Under the pieces are notes generated by a model that was not told where the DNA came from, did not search any database, and saw nothing but the letters and a program-made list of their open reading frames with translations. Made by a program: the position numbers and the translations under genes. This document shows, one piece after another, positions 20,552-28,901 of a stretch of DNA of 36,163 nt. The number at the start of each line of letters is the position of its first letter. The stretch's first letter is position 1. Source of the stretch: Pseudomonadota bacterium (GTDB lineage Bacteria; Bdellovibrionota_C; UBA2361; OMII01); the NCBI GenBank assembly GCA_900299035.1, contig OMIG01000259.1, forward strand, positions 1 through 36,163, written 5' to 3'.

Positions 20552-20950
20552 CTAAGCCCGCAGGGCCTTATACGCGCGGGTGATTTCTAGCATTTTTTCG
20601 TGAGCCACGGCTTTTAGCTCATCCCCGAGGTGGTTGACCTTGTCGGGATGGTACTGTTGCGCAAGTTGGCGGTAGCGGGCATCGATCTCTTCTTCGGAAG
20701 CATTCGGCTCAACACCGAGCACCTCATGCGGGGACTTCTCTTGGTCTGGAGTGCCTGCCTCAGTACCGCCTTGTTGCTGCTTGCCCCTCTGTTTTCCGAG
20801 AGTGTAGGCCTGCCAAGCCACGAGGGCAAAAACCAGCAGGTCATCGATTCTGCCCACCGGACCGAACAGGTCTGGGATCAAGTCCACCGGCCAGACAAAA
20901 TAAACGAGGGCAAGAATAGCGGCTACAGCGGATGGAGCTGGCTTTATCAT
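20552..20950 (-). CDS. YkvA/DUF1232-like membrane domain fused to a C-terminal J domain (start ATG 20950; track ORF starts at 21043)
   Basis: ILALVYFVWPVDLIPDLFGPVGRIDDLLVFALVAW (DUF1232-like) and PHEVLGVEPNASEEEIDARYRQLAQQYHPDKVNHLG (HPD motif). Confidence 0.8.
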   Translation of the reverse strand: MIKPAPSAVAAILALVYFVWPVDLIPDLFGPVGRIDDLLVFALVAWQAYTLGKQRGKQQQGGTEAGTPDQEKSPHEVLGVEPNASEEEIDARYRQLAQQYHPDKVNHLGDELKAVAHEKMLEITRAYKALRA

Positions 20951-21147
20951 GGGCCTGAGAGAGTAGCGTTTTAGTTTTTCAGCAGCAACTCCACCGCAGC
21001 CGGGCGCTCGCCAGAGCTCCCCCGTGCTTGTTGGTTTTCCCAACGGGCTCTAATTGTTGCCTAAACCTGCGGCCGTAAAAGTTTTAGCTGCTGCTCGTGG
21101 GCAAACTGCGCTAGTGTGTCCAACGGGGCTGCAGGAGGCCCGCAGCG

Positions 21148-21375
21148 ATGTCAGATCGGTCAAGCATCAAGAAGCAGATAGTAGAGGCCCTCAGCCACAT
21201 TGAGGCCGAAGACGGACTGTACTTTAACAACTTGGTGGTCGTTCACGAGGAAGAGGAGCGCCCAATCGTTCGAGGCGAGGAGCCGGATATCCGAGCCGCC
21301 CTAGAACAGCTACGCCAAGAGGGCCGCATTGAGGTTTCGGGTCAGGGAGAGGCGGCGATCTTCCGCCTTAAGTAA
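21148..21375 (+). CDS. Small hypothetical protein, 75 aa
   Basis: Isolated ORF with acidic/amphipathic composition; no family recognised. Confidence 0.55.
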   Translation: MSDRSSIKKQIVEALSHIEAEDGLYFNNLVVVHEEEERPIVRGEEPDIRAALEQLRQEGRIEVSGQGEAAIFRLK

Positions 21376-21386
21376 TCGCCGATGCC

Positions 21387-21803
21387 CTACGCGTCAGGGT
21401 AGGCGATCTTGAGCACTTCGGCGAAGCTCCTAAAGATGTCCGAAGTAGTGAGAATACCAACCAGCTTCCCGTTACGGGTCACGAGCGCAGAGCCAACGCG
21501 CAGCTCGGAGAGGCTCAGTAGCACCTGGTCGATGGGCGTGTCGTACTCCACGACGTAAGCCTCGAGATTACAAACATCGCCCACTGACAGCGAATCTTCT
21601 GACTCCGTTGTCGCAGCTATTGCGAAGGCGAGCTTGAGGTCCCGTTCCGAGAGCATGCCGACGAGCTGGCCTTCTGAGACCACTGGCAGGTGGCGGATAC
21701 CTTCGGACGTCATTATCGCTTTCGCCTCGTGAATTGACCGCGCCGCCTCGATCGAGTGGGGAAGGGGCGTCATGTAGTTGATGATGTGAGGCATTGGCTT
21801 CAT
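21387..21803 (-). CDS. Tandem CBS-domain protein
   Basis: SIHEAKAIMTSEGIRHLPVVSEGQLVGMLSERDLKLA ... PIDQVLLSLSELRVGSALVTRNGKLVGILTTSDIFR. Confidence 0.88.
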   Translation of the reverse strand: MKPMPHIINYMTPLPHSIEAARSIHEAKAIMTSEGIRHLPVVSEGQLVGMLSERDLKLAFAIAATTESEDSLSVGDVCNLEAYVVEYDTPIDQVLLSLSELRVGSALVTRNGKLVGILTTSDIFRSFAEVLKIAYPDA

Positions 21804-21996
21804 GGGCGGTCCGGCGTTGTTACACTCTTAGGTAAACTTGAGGGCTCTTTCGTACCATGTTTAGCGCCAGCATAGCAGTAAGACTTTTGCGGGGCTGGGC
21901 AAGGAGAGGACACACTGCCTCCCCCTAAAGATAGAGTCGGCTGCTTCGTAGATAAACTTAAGTGGCTTATTTACAGCGTTTTTTGGGCGACTAAGC

Positions 21997-22926
21997 TCAG
22001 CTCGCTACGGGCTCGGGAAACAGGTTGGCGACCGACAGGTAGCGCTCTCCGGTGTCGTAACAGAAGGTCAGGACGGTCGCTCCCGAGGGGATTTCGGGCA
22101 GCTTCTTGGCGACCGCAGCGAGGGAGGCCCCGGATGAGACTCCCACAAGCAGCCCTTCTTCCCGGGCCGCTCGCCGGGCGTACTCGAACGCCTCCTCGTT
22201 GGTGACCTGGATTATGCCATCGAGAAGCTCAGTGTGCAGGTTTTTGGGGACGAAGCCTGCGCCTATGCCCTGGATCGGGTGAGGAGAGGGCTGGCCGCCG
22301 CTAATCACTGGCGACGCTGCGGGCTCCACGGCAAAGACCTTAAGCGCCGGGAAGCGCCGCTTGAGCACCTCTGCGCAGGCTGTGATGTGCCCACCTGTGC
22401 CGACGCCGGTGATGAGGAAGTCGACTCCCTCTGGGAAATCGGAGAGAACCTCAAGGGCAGTCGCCCGAGCGTGAGCTTGTATGTTCGAGGGATTCTCAAA
22501 CTGTTGAGGCATCCACGCGCCAGGGGTCTCGCGCAGAAGCTCTCCGGCCCGCTCAATTGCGCCTCGCATCCCTTTCTCGCGAGGGGTGAGCACCAGGTCA
22601 GCTCCATACGCGGCCATAACTTTGCGCCGCTCCAACGACATTGACTCTGGCATCACGAGCACTAAGCGGTAGCCCTTTACGGCTGCTGTCATCGCCAGGC
22701 CGATTCCGGTGTTGCCGCTGGTGGGCTCAATAATCGTCCCACCCGGCCGCAGCGCGCCACTGGCCTCGGCGTCCAGGATCATTTCGAGGGCGATCCTGTC
22801 TTTGATGCTTCCGCCTGGGTTTGCCCTCTCAAGCTTCATCCACACGGAATGTGTTGACGGGTAGAGGCGATTGATTCTCACATTGGGTGTCTGCCCGATC
22901 GTGTCGAGGATAGTTTCCGCGCGCAT
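21997..22926 (-). CDS. cysK: Cysteine synthase (O-acetylserine sulfhydrylase family)
   Basis: [19 protein letters not shown] (PLP lysine), [29 protein letters not shown]. Confidence 0.93.
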   Translation of the reverse strand: MRAETILDTIGQTPNVRINRLYPSTHSVWMKLERANPGGSIKDRIALEMILDAEASGALRPGGTIIEPTSGNTGIGLAMTAAVKGYRLVLVMPESMSLERRKVMAAYGADLVLTPREKGMRGAIERAGELLRETPGAWMPQQFENPSNIQAHARATALEVLSDFPEGVDFLITGVGTGGHITACAEVLKRRFPALKVFAVEPAASPVISGGQPSPHPIQGIGAGFVPKNLHTELLDGIIQVTNEEAFEYARRAAREEGLLVGVSSGASLAAVAKKLPEIPSGATVLTFCYDTGERYLSVANLFPEPVAS

Positions 22927-22933
22927 GGTTTTC

Positions 22934-23800
22934 TTAGGTTCCCTTTGCTAGGCGTTGACGGGTTATTTCATACAACAGAATCGACGCGGCGCAGCTAACA
23001 TTTATCGAAGACAGCTCACCTCCGATTGGGATCTTCACCACTGAGTCGCAGATCTCCCAGTAGCCGCGTGACATTCCGACGGTCTCATTGCCGAGGATGA
23101 GCAGCGTCGGGCCGGAGAGATCGACTTCCGTAACGAGCTGTTCTGCTTTGCCGCTGCTGCCAACGACGCGATAGGGAAAGCCTGCGCTTCGAGCCTTCGT
23201 TACCCAGTCGAGGACCTGGGTATGAGATTGGGCTGCGGTGACCGGGAGCCCGAAAATAGCGCCCATGCTTCCGCGCACTACGAAAGGGTCATACATGTCG
23301 ACGGCGTGGCCGGTGACGATAATGCCGTTGGCTCCGAAGGCATCGGCCGAGCGGATAGAGGAGCCGAGATTGCCTGGGCTGCTCGGCCGGTCGAAGACCA
23401 CCACGAGGCCGTCGCTTCGGGGCGCTATGTCGTCGGGTGTGAGTCGTCGGCTCTCGATAATAGCCAAAACCTCAGAGGGCTCGTCCTTTTCACTGAGCTG
23501 AGCGATTAAGTCGGTAGAGAGCTCCCAGTGCTGCTCTGCCGGGGTGTCCCGAAGCAGCTCTATCGCCCACTGAGATAGGGCGCGGGAGCCGTCATAGAGA
23601 AAAGCGAATACCTTCCATCCATGCTTCCGGGCGATGTTAATCTGGGCGACCCCTTCCACGAGGAACTGCCCGTGCTGGGTCCGCTTCTCCCGGTTGCGCT
23701 TAATGACCTCGGCCCGTTGGAAGTTGTTGTCTGGCTTTCGCACCGAGATGACTTTCGGTTTGGGCTTTGAGGAGCCCGATTTCGCATTAAGCCCTGGCAT
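22934..23800 (-). CDS. TrmH/SpoU family RNA 2'-O-methyltransferase
   Basis: [80 protein letters not shown]. Confidence 0.9.
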   Translation of the reverse strand: MPGLNAKSGSSKPKPKVISVRKPDNNFQRAEVIKRNREKRTQHGQFLVEGVAQINIARKHGWKVFAFLYDGSRALSQWAIELLRDTPAEQHWELSTDLIAQLSEKDEPSEVLAIIESRRLTPDDIAPRSDGLVVVFDRPSSPGNLGSSIRSADAFGANGIIVTGHAVDMYDPFVVRGSMGAIFGLPVTAAQSHTQVLDWVTKARSAGFPYRVVGSSGKAEQLVTEVDLSGPTLLILGNETVGMSRGYWEICDSVVKIPIGGELSSINVSCAASILLYEITRQRLAKGT

Positions 23801-23952
23801 GGGGTTGTGTACCTCTCCCTCTAGCGACCGTGATGGGGAGCCACTATGGCAGGGTTTTTAACTGGTCGAAAGCACTTGGTTCGGATAAGGGAGATTGTGT
23901 TTTGACGTATAAAACGCCCGCTGGTTTTTGAAAAGAAATTCCCCAATTGTTG

Positions 23953-23997
23953 CAATCAGTTTTGACAGACTTACATCATACTGTTTATAACTGATTG
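23953..23997. promoter_or_regulatory. Candidate promoter (TTGACA 23962-23967, N17, TTATAA 23985-23990) bracketed by a 9-bp dyad CAATCAGTT / AACTGATTG
   Basis: Near-consensus -35 and -10; dyad arms at 23953-23961 and 23989-23997. Confidence 0.65.
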
Positions 23998-24114
23998 ACC
24001 TGGTGTTAAGTGGTTAGGCGGTTATTTAGGCTCAGGTTCCTCGCTACTTTGTGGCGAAAGGGAATCGGGGCCCAGTAGGCGATAGAAACTTTTAGGGCAT
24101 TAGCAGGGGTTCAA

Positions 24115-24417
24115 GTGAACAAGTCAGAACTTATTGAGAAGCTTGCTCAACGTTCTCAAATCAGCGTTGTTCAGTCAGAAGAGGTCGTTAACCTGATCTA
24201 CAGGAAGATGCGTGACACGTTGGTAAGCGGCGGTCGTATCGAGATCCGCGGCTTCGGCAGCTTCGTTGTTAAGGAGTACGGCGCTTACGAGGGTCGCAAC
24301 CCCAAGACCGGCGAGAAGATCCCTGTTCCGCCGAAGAAGCTCCCCTTCTTTAAGGTTGGTAAGGAGCTCAAAGAGCGCATCGATGCCGAAGTTAAGAGCG
24401 TTTCGCAGGCCGGATAG
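24115..24417 (+). CDS. HU/IHF family DNA-binding protein (most like IHF beta)
   Basis: NKSELIEKLAQRSQISVVQSEEVVNLIYRKMRDTLVSGGRIEIRGFGSFVVKEYGAYEGRNPKTGEKI...PFFKVGKELKERID; GTG start. Confidence 0.92.
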   Translation: MNKSELIEKLAQRSQISVVQSEEVVNLIYRKMRDTLVSGGRIEIRGFGSFVVKEYGAYEGRNPKTGEKIPVPPKKLPFFKVGKELKERIDAEVKSVSQAG

Positions 24418-24445
24418 GCCCGATTGCTAAGCTCGGTGTATTGAG

Positions 24446-24481
24446 AGCCCCTCTCGGCATTGTGCCAAGAGGGGCTTTTTT
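24446..24481 (+). terminator. Rho-independent terminator of the HU/IHF gene
   Basis: AGCCCCTCT / AGAGGGGCT (24446-24454 / 24468-24476), internal GGCA/TGCC, followed by TTTTTT. Confidence 0.92.
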
Positions 24482-24514
24482 GTGCCCCCATCCTCCGCTA
24501 CATTACCGGCGATC

Positions 24515-24805
24515 ATGACTCACAAAATCCCAGCACGAATTCAGGTCCAGGAGCTGCTGAACTCCCGTTACGGTAGCCTCTGTAAGCCCTCTCCAAGCCT
24601 CGATGATGGCCTACCTCGGCCGCTGTCCTGGGACGAGAGGGTAGAGGGCTCCGATGTTGTTCGGTCCGTGGACGGCCAAACGGTGAAGCTGTTTAGCTCA
24701 GCGATGCAGACGCCCCCCCAGCCTGGGTGGGTAATTCTTCTTACCGATGGCGATCCGCAGGCCGGTTACCGCTGGACGCTGTACGGCATGCCGCGCTCCC
24801 AGTAG
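24515..24805 (+). CDS. Hypothetical protein, 96 aa (track ORF starts at 24482)
   Basis: ORF from ATG 24515 after the terminator; no family recognised. Confidence 0.45.
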   Translation: MTHKIPARIQVQELLNSRYGSLCKPSPSLDDGLPRPLSWDERVEGSDVVRSVDGQTVKLFSSAMQTPPQPGWVILLTDGDPQAGYRWTLYGMPRSQ

Positions 24806-25086
24806 TTGGCCGTCCGGCAGGTCCCGAAAAACAGGGTCTTTGCCGTTTCGCGTAGTTACCTCCGCGTCGCTGAAGTCAACGAAAAATTCCCGATAACTGC
24901 CTCACTAGGCAAGAAGTTCCCATAAAGTGGCTCACTCCATAAAAAACCTGAACATTTTTGCCTAGCGGCAAGCATCTCATTCTCTGGAACACGAGGTGAC
25001 CGGGACGTTTTCTGTTCGGGACGCAAATTCGTGTGAGGTATACTGAAGTCACCAGGTTTGAGGTCTTCGGTTTTTAGGAGTCAGCA

Positions 25087-25281
25087 ATGGACACCCGCAA
25101 CACGCCGCCCGTCAACGACCAGACCGTCTGCATCAATACGACTATTGGAGACCTGATCGAAGCGATCACTGACATCGCTCTTCAGGCCGGCAAGACGGAG
25201 GAAGAGGGTTACAAGCTCGCTTCGTTTACAATCGAGAAGCTGCTTCGTGACAAGCGTCGCAAGGAGATGATGGAAGCGTAG
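25087..25281 (+). CDS. Small hypothetical protein, 64 aa
   Basis: SD-like AGGAG upstream, strong terminator downstream; MDTRNTPPVNDQTVCINTTIGDLIEAITDIALQAGKTEEEGYKLASFTIEKLLRDKRRKEMMEA. Confidence 0.75.
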   Translation: MDTRNTPPVNDQTVCINTTIGDLIEAITDIALQAGKTEEEGYKLASFTIEKLLRDKRRKEMMEA

Positions 25282-25316
25282 AGCTTACGCATTACGCTCA
25301 AAATCTTAGCGAAACA

Positions 25317-25366
25317 GGGACGCCTCTCACCACCGCAAAAGTGGAGAGAGGCGTCCCTAGTTTTTT
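25317..25366 (+). terminator. Rho-independent terminator of the 64-aa gene
   Basis: GGGACGCCTCTC (25317-25328) / GAGAGGCGTCCC (25346-25357), 12-bp perfect stem, T-run 25361-25366. Confidence 0.92.
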
Positions 25367-25374
25367 GTGCGGCA

Positions 25375-25986
25375 CTATAGGCCGAGTGATTCCTTGAGGA
25401 CTTGAGCGAAGCTCGGACCCGTTGCTGCTCCCCCCGATAGCCACGGCTCGAGGCTGTGATCGACGCCGTCGAGCAGGTGAACAGCCGCAAAGGGCTGGTT
25501 CTCCGCCCATGCGGAAATTCTGCATGGGGCGGAGCCTCCTGAATCATCGTCAAGCAGCCCATGCACGAGTGTTGTGGGGCGAGTTATCGAGGGTCTAGCG
25601 GAATGTGACTGCACCTCAACAGCGAAATCACGGGGCATGTGCCACTCTGAAGCTGTCTTCCGCGCATAATTCCGTTCGTAGTTGTCTATAGCCGGAGCTA
25701 GCAGCAAGACTCTCTCCACCAGGTTGGGACGATGCTCGGCAAGGAGCGCACACAGCCACGCTCCGAAGGAGTAGCCCACCAGGTGCATCCGGCGCTGGGG
25801 CGAGGCTTCGATCGTAGCCGCTGCCTCTGCCAGGGTGGTACCGATTGAAGTTTGGAGCACATCTCCGTCTCGATGGTACGCCGGAGCGATGATGCGGCAG
25901 CCGAAAGCCGCGGCCCGAAGCGCTTGCAGCTGGGGTGTGCTCTCGGGAGAAAATTGCCCGAAGCCGTGAAGGTAGAGGATTTCCAT
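25375..25986 (-). CDS. YqiA-like alpha/beta-hydrolase esterase (start ATG 25986; track ORF starts at 26037)
   Basis: MEILYLHGFGQFSPESTPQLQAL...HLVGYSFGAWLCALLAEH...VHGLLDDD...GVDHSLEP. Confidence 0.75.
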   Translation of the reverse strand: MEILYLHGFGQFSPESTPQLQALRAAAFGCRIIAPAYHRDGDVLQTSIGTTLAEAAATIEASPQRRMHLVGYSFGAWLCALLAEHRPNLVERVLLLAPAIDNYERNYARKTASEWHMPRDFAVEVQSHSARPSITRPTTLVHGLLDDDSGGSAPCRISAWAENQPFAAVHLLDGVDHSLEPWLSGGAATGPSFAQVLKESLGL

Positions 25987-26276
25987 GATGCTTTGGAGGC
26001 TGCGCGCTGCTGGTTCTGCGAGAGCGCCGCAAGTCACGCAGTGGCTGCGAACTCTCTCAACGAGGCAACTATAGATTCATCGAGCCTTCCTGGCGACCAT
26101 CCTTCCGGATGCGTGCTTGAAAACTCCAGTGAAAAGCCGGTGAACGAGCCGCTTATGGCAGATTGCGCACCCGGATTTGCCTCCTTCGGCGCTAGGCACT
26201 AGAGTAGCAGGCTGCGGCATATTCCGTACGCTCTGGGCCTCCCGCCCCTAGCGCTGCGCCGTTTCGGGGAGAGATC

Positions 26277-27287
26277 ATGAAGAAGTTGTCGAAAAATCCT
26301 GTGATAGCTATCGCTGGGGCGACTGGCCTGGTGGGCAGTGAGATGCTCAACGTGCTTGAGCAGCGCAAGGTGCCTTGCTCTGAGCTGAAGCTCCTGGCGT
26401 CGAAAGACTCAGCAGGGGAGGTCTACAAATTCAATGACCAAGAGGTCGAAGTAGAGGTTCTCTCTACCGACAGCTTTGAAGGGGTAGACATCGCTCTCTT
26501 TGGCACGTCAGCTGAGCTTTCGGCGATCCACGTGCCGGCGGCCGCTGCGGCCGGCGCTGTCTGCATCGACAACTCAAGCTACTTTCGGATGAAGCCTGAG
26601 GTGCCCCTGGTGGTGCCTGAGGTAAATATTGATGCGATTAAAGACGGCGACATGATTATCGCCAATCCGAACTGCTCGACGATTCAGCTGGTGCCGGTGC
26701 TGGACGTCATCCACCGCGCTGCCGGGCTGAAACATGTCGTGGTCTCGACATACCAATCGGTTTCCGGAGCTGGCAAGGCCGCCCTGGATGAGCTCTGGGG
26801 ACAGACCCTCGCGGTGTTCAACCAGCAGGAGATGCCTCAGGAAGCATTCCAGCACCAGATAGCGTTCAACTGCATCCCGCAGATCGACGTGTTTGCCGAG
26901 AATGGATTTACGAAAGAGGAGCTCAAGATCATCAACGAGAGCCGCAAGATTCTCGGCATTCCTGATCTTCGCATCACTGCCACTGCTGTTCGGGTTCCGG
27001 TCTTCTACGGGCACGCAGAGAGCGTGTTTATTGAGACAGAGAAGCCCTTTGATCTGGCGGAGCTCGTCAAGAAGCTGTCGAAAGCCCCTGGAGTCTCAGT
27101 TCGCGCTGCGCACGATGAGTACCCGATGCAGTTTGAGGCAGCGGGCACGGATGACATACACGTGGGCCGCATCCGACGAGACGAGTCGGTTGAGAATGGC
27201 CTGAGCCTGTGGGTGGTTGCGGACAACGTGCGAAAGGGGGCTGCCTTGAACGCGGTGCAGATCGCGGAGCGGCTCATCGCAGCCTAG
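26277..27287 (+). CDS. asd: Aspartate-semialdehyde dehydrogenase
   Basis: VIAIAGATGLVGSEMLNVLEQRKVP; VDIALFGTSAELS; IIANPNCSTIQLVPVLDVIHR; STYQSVSGAGKAALDEL. Confidence 0.96.
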   Translation: MKKLSKNPVIAIAGATGLVGSEMLNVLEQRKVPCSELKLLASKDSAGEVYKFNDQEVEVEVLSTDSFEGVDIALFGTSAELSAIHVPAAAAAGAVCIDNSSYFRMKPEVPLVVPEVNIDAIKDGDMIIANPNCSTIQLVPVLDVIHRAAGLKHVVVSTYQSVSGAGKAALDELWGQTLAVFNQQEMPQEAFQHQIAFNCIPQIDVFAENGFTKEELKIINESRKILGIPDLRITATAVRVPVFYGHAESVFIETEKPFDLAELVKKLSKAPGVSVRAAHDEYPMQFEAAGTDDIHVGRIRRDESVENGLSLWVVADNVRKGAALNAVQIAERLIAA

Positions 27288-27299
27288 GGTGCCTCTGCC

Positions 27300-28070
27300 G
27301 TGGCGAACATTAAGCTCATCGTTGAGTACGACGGCGCAGGCTTTCACGGCTGGCAGAAGCAGCCCGGACTGCGCACTGTGCAGTCAGAGCTGGAGCAGGT
27401 CATCCGCACGGTGCTGCGCGGAGAGATATCGCCTCTGCACGCGGCTGGAAGAACGGACACGGGCGTTCATGCGCGCGGCCAGGTAGTGACCTTCAAGACA
27501 GACCTGCCGGTGGATCTCTACCGGCTCTGCCAGGGCGTGAGCCATCTGATGAAGGGGGAGCTCTCTGTGCTCTCTGCGGAGGTGGTGTCCGATGACTTTC
27601 ATCCCGGCTGGTGTGCCACGCATAAGCTCTACGAGTACCGTATTCTCGCCAGGCCATCTCCCGCGGTGCTCGATGCGCGCCGGGTGTGGCACATTCCCCA
27701 GAAAATGGAGCTGGCGGAGCTTCAGGCGTGCGCGCAGGCTCTGGTCGGAAAGCGCGACTTCTCGGCGTTTCGTGACTCGACCTGCTGCGCATCAGAGACA
27801 GTGAAAACGATCTTCTCTAGCCGGTTTGAGCGAGAGGGCGACATCCTCGTGTACCGGGTCATCGGAGACGGATTCCTGAAGCAGATGGTGAGGAACATCG
27901 TCGGCACCATAACTGACATCGGGCGCCGACGGCTGAGGGGGCGGAGCATTGAAGAGATTCTTGAGAGCCGAGATCGGCGCATGGCCGGCGTGACTGCACC
28001 GGCGCACGGCCTCTGTATGGCGTGGGTGTCATATGAACCGCCCCCGCCTGTCGAGAAATCCGGCCTCTAG
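27300..28070 (+). CDS. truA: tRNA pseudouridine(38-40) synthase TruA
   Basis: LIVEYDGAGFHGWQKQPGLRTVQSELEQVI...HAAGRTDTGVHARGQVV...FLKQMVRNIVGT. Confidence 0.95.
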   Translation: MANIKLIVEYDGAGFHGWQKQPGLRTVQSELEQVIRTVLRGEISPLHAAGRTDTGVHARGQVVTFKTDLPVDLYRLCQGVSHLMKGELSVLSAEVVSDDFHPGWCATHKLYEYRILARPSPAVLDARRVWHIPQKMELAELQACAQALVGKRDFSAFRDSTCCASETVKTIFSSRFEREGDILVYRVIGDGFLKQMVRNIVGTITDIGRRRLRGRSIEEILESRDRRMAGVTAPAHGLCMAWVSYEPPPPVEKSGL

Positions 28071-28169
28071 CAGCCTTTGTTGTCGCCGAGAGGCGTGCCT
28101 TACATCGCCAGTAAGTTTCGAGGCAGTACAGATGTTTCGGTGATAAAGCGGAGAAGATGGAGGTGAAGT

Positions 28170-28206
28170 GCGCCGGATGCTAAGCTTTTACGCTAGCATC
28201 CGACGC
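28170..28206. terminator. Candidate bidirectional hairpin terminator between convergent genes
   Basis: CGGATGCTA (28174-28182) / TAGCATCCG (28194-28202), plus outer GCG/CGC; no long T-tract. Confidence 0.55.
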
Positions 28207-28216
28207 CCCTCAAACC

Positions 28217-28591
28217 TTAACGTGGATGCAGACCGCCGCCTCTAACCCCTGCAAGTATCGCCTCAAAAGCCTCGGGCTTTCGAAGCAGCTGCGGGTGGCT
28301 GAGGAGCAGGTCGCTGATGCTGCGTGGCAAGCTGCCCGCCAGATCCAGCAACGTCCTGACCTTCGAGTGGTCGACCTTCAGTCGTGCTGCAATCTCTTCC
28401 TCGGAGAGCCCTGACCTTAGCGCCAAGTTTACGGCTTCCGCCGCATCTTCGTCGAAGAGCTCCCGCAAATCCCTGAGCACCTTGATGCCCGATGGTTTTG
28501 CGTTCGCGCGCTTCAACTCGTCTTGTCGCCTCTTCGCCAGCGCCTTCCGTTGCTCGCGAGCCTTGCGATACGCGTGCCCTTTCCGTGACAT
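28217..28591 (-). CDS. Hypothetical basic N-terminus plus HTH-like protein, 124 aa
   Basis: MSRKGHAYRKAREQRKALAKRRQDELKR...LALRSGLSEEEIAARLKVDHSKVRTLLDLAG. Confidence 0.6.
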   Translation of the reverse strand: MSRKGHAYRKAREQRKALAKRRQDELKRANAKPSGIKVLRDLRELFDEDAAEAVNLALRSGLSEEEIAARLKVDHSKVRTLLDLAGSLPRSISDLLLSHPQLLRKPEAFEAILAGVRGGGLHPR

Positions 28592-28714
28592 GTGGAGAAC
28601 CCCGGTAAAACGAATAATTATGAAAACCGGATGAGCTACGCACTCACCTCCACCGCAACAGATACCACAGGCTGAAATGGGACGGTAATTCTTTCACCTT
28701 GATGAGCTTGCAAG

Positions 28715-28793
28715 GGGCCGCTCCAGGGATGTGAGGCGGCCCTCCCACGGCCCACAAACCTGCTGGCTTGCTCGCTTTCAGCGGGCCTGTGGG
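28715..28793. other. Structured intergenic region with two adjacent stem-loops
   Basis: GGGCCGC/GCGGCCC (28715-28721/28736-28742), then CCCACA-AA-CCTGCTG ... CAGCGGG-CC-TGTGGG (28751-28793). Confidence 0.5.
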
Positions 28794-28901
28794 TTCGCCG
28801 TTGCAGGGGGCCTCAACCAGCCTATAAACGACGGTTTATTTATGTGGTAACGCTTGTTATGCTTCGGCCGCGACGTCACCGGGTAGTTTCTTAGGAAGTT
28901 C

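Noticed and set aside
20279-20590. 103-aa plus-strand ORF with an internal repeat (GVQSSPSAPLNSTAAMEPHRAR x2)
   Set aside because: It runs through the tRNA 3' half and the 64-bp DNA repeat; the protein repeat is a by-product of the duplicated non-coding DNA
24887-24936. CRISPR-like repeat pair
   Set aside because: Only two imperfect copies, no array and no cas genes
25016-25030. GGGACGCAAA resembling part of a c-di-GMP-I (GEMM) riboswitch
   Set aside because: The remaining conserved GEMM segments and paired helices could not be found nearby
26038-26203. Possible minus-strand coding stretch between the YqiA-like gene and asd
   Set aside because: Open frame but no ATG/GTG near its beginning and no family similarity recognised
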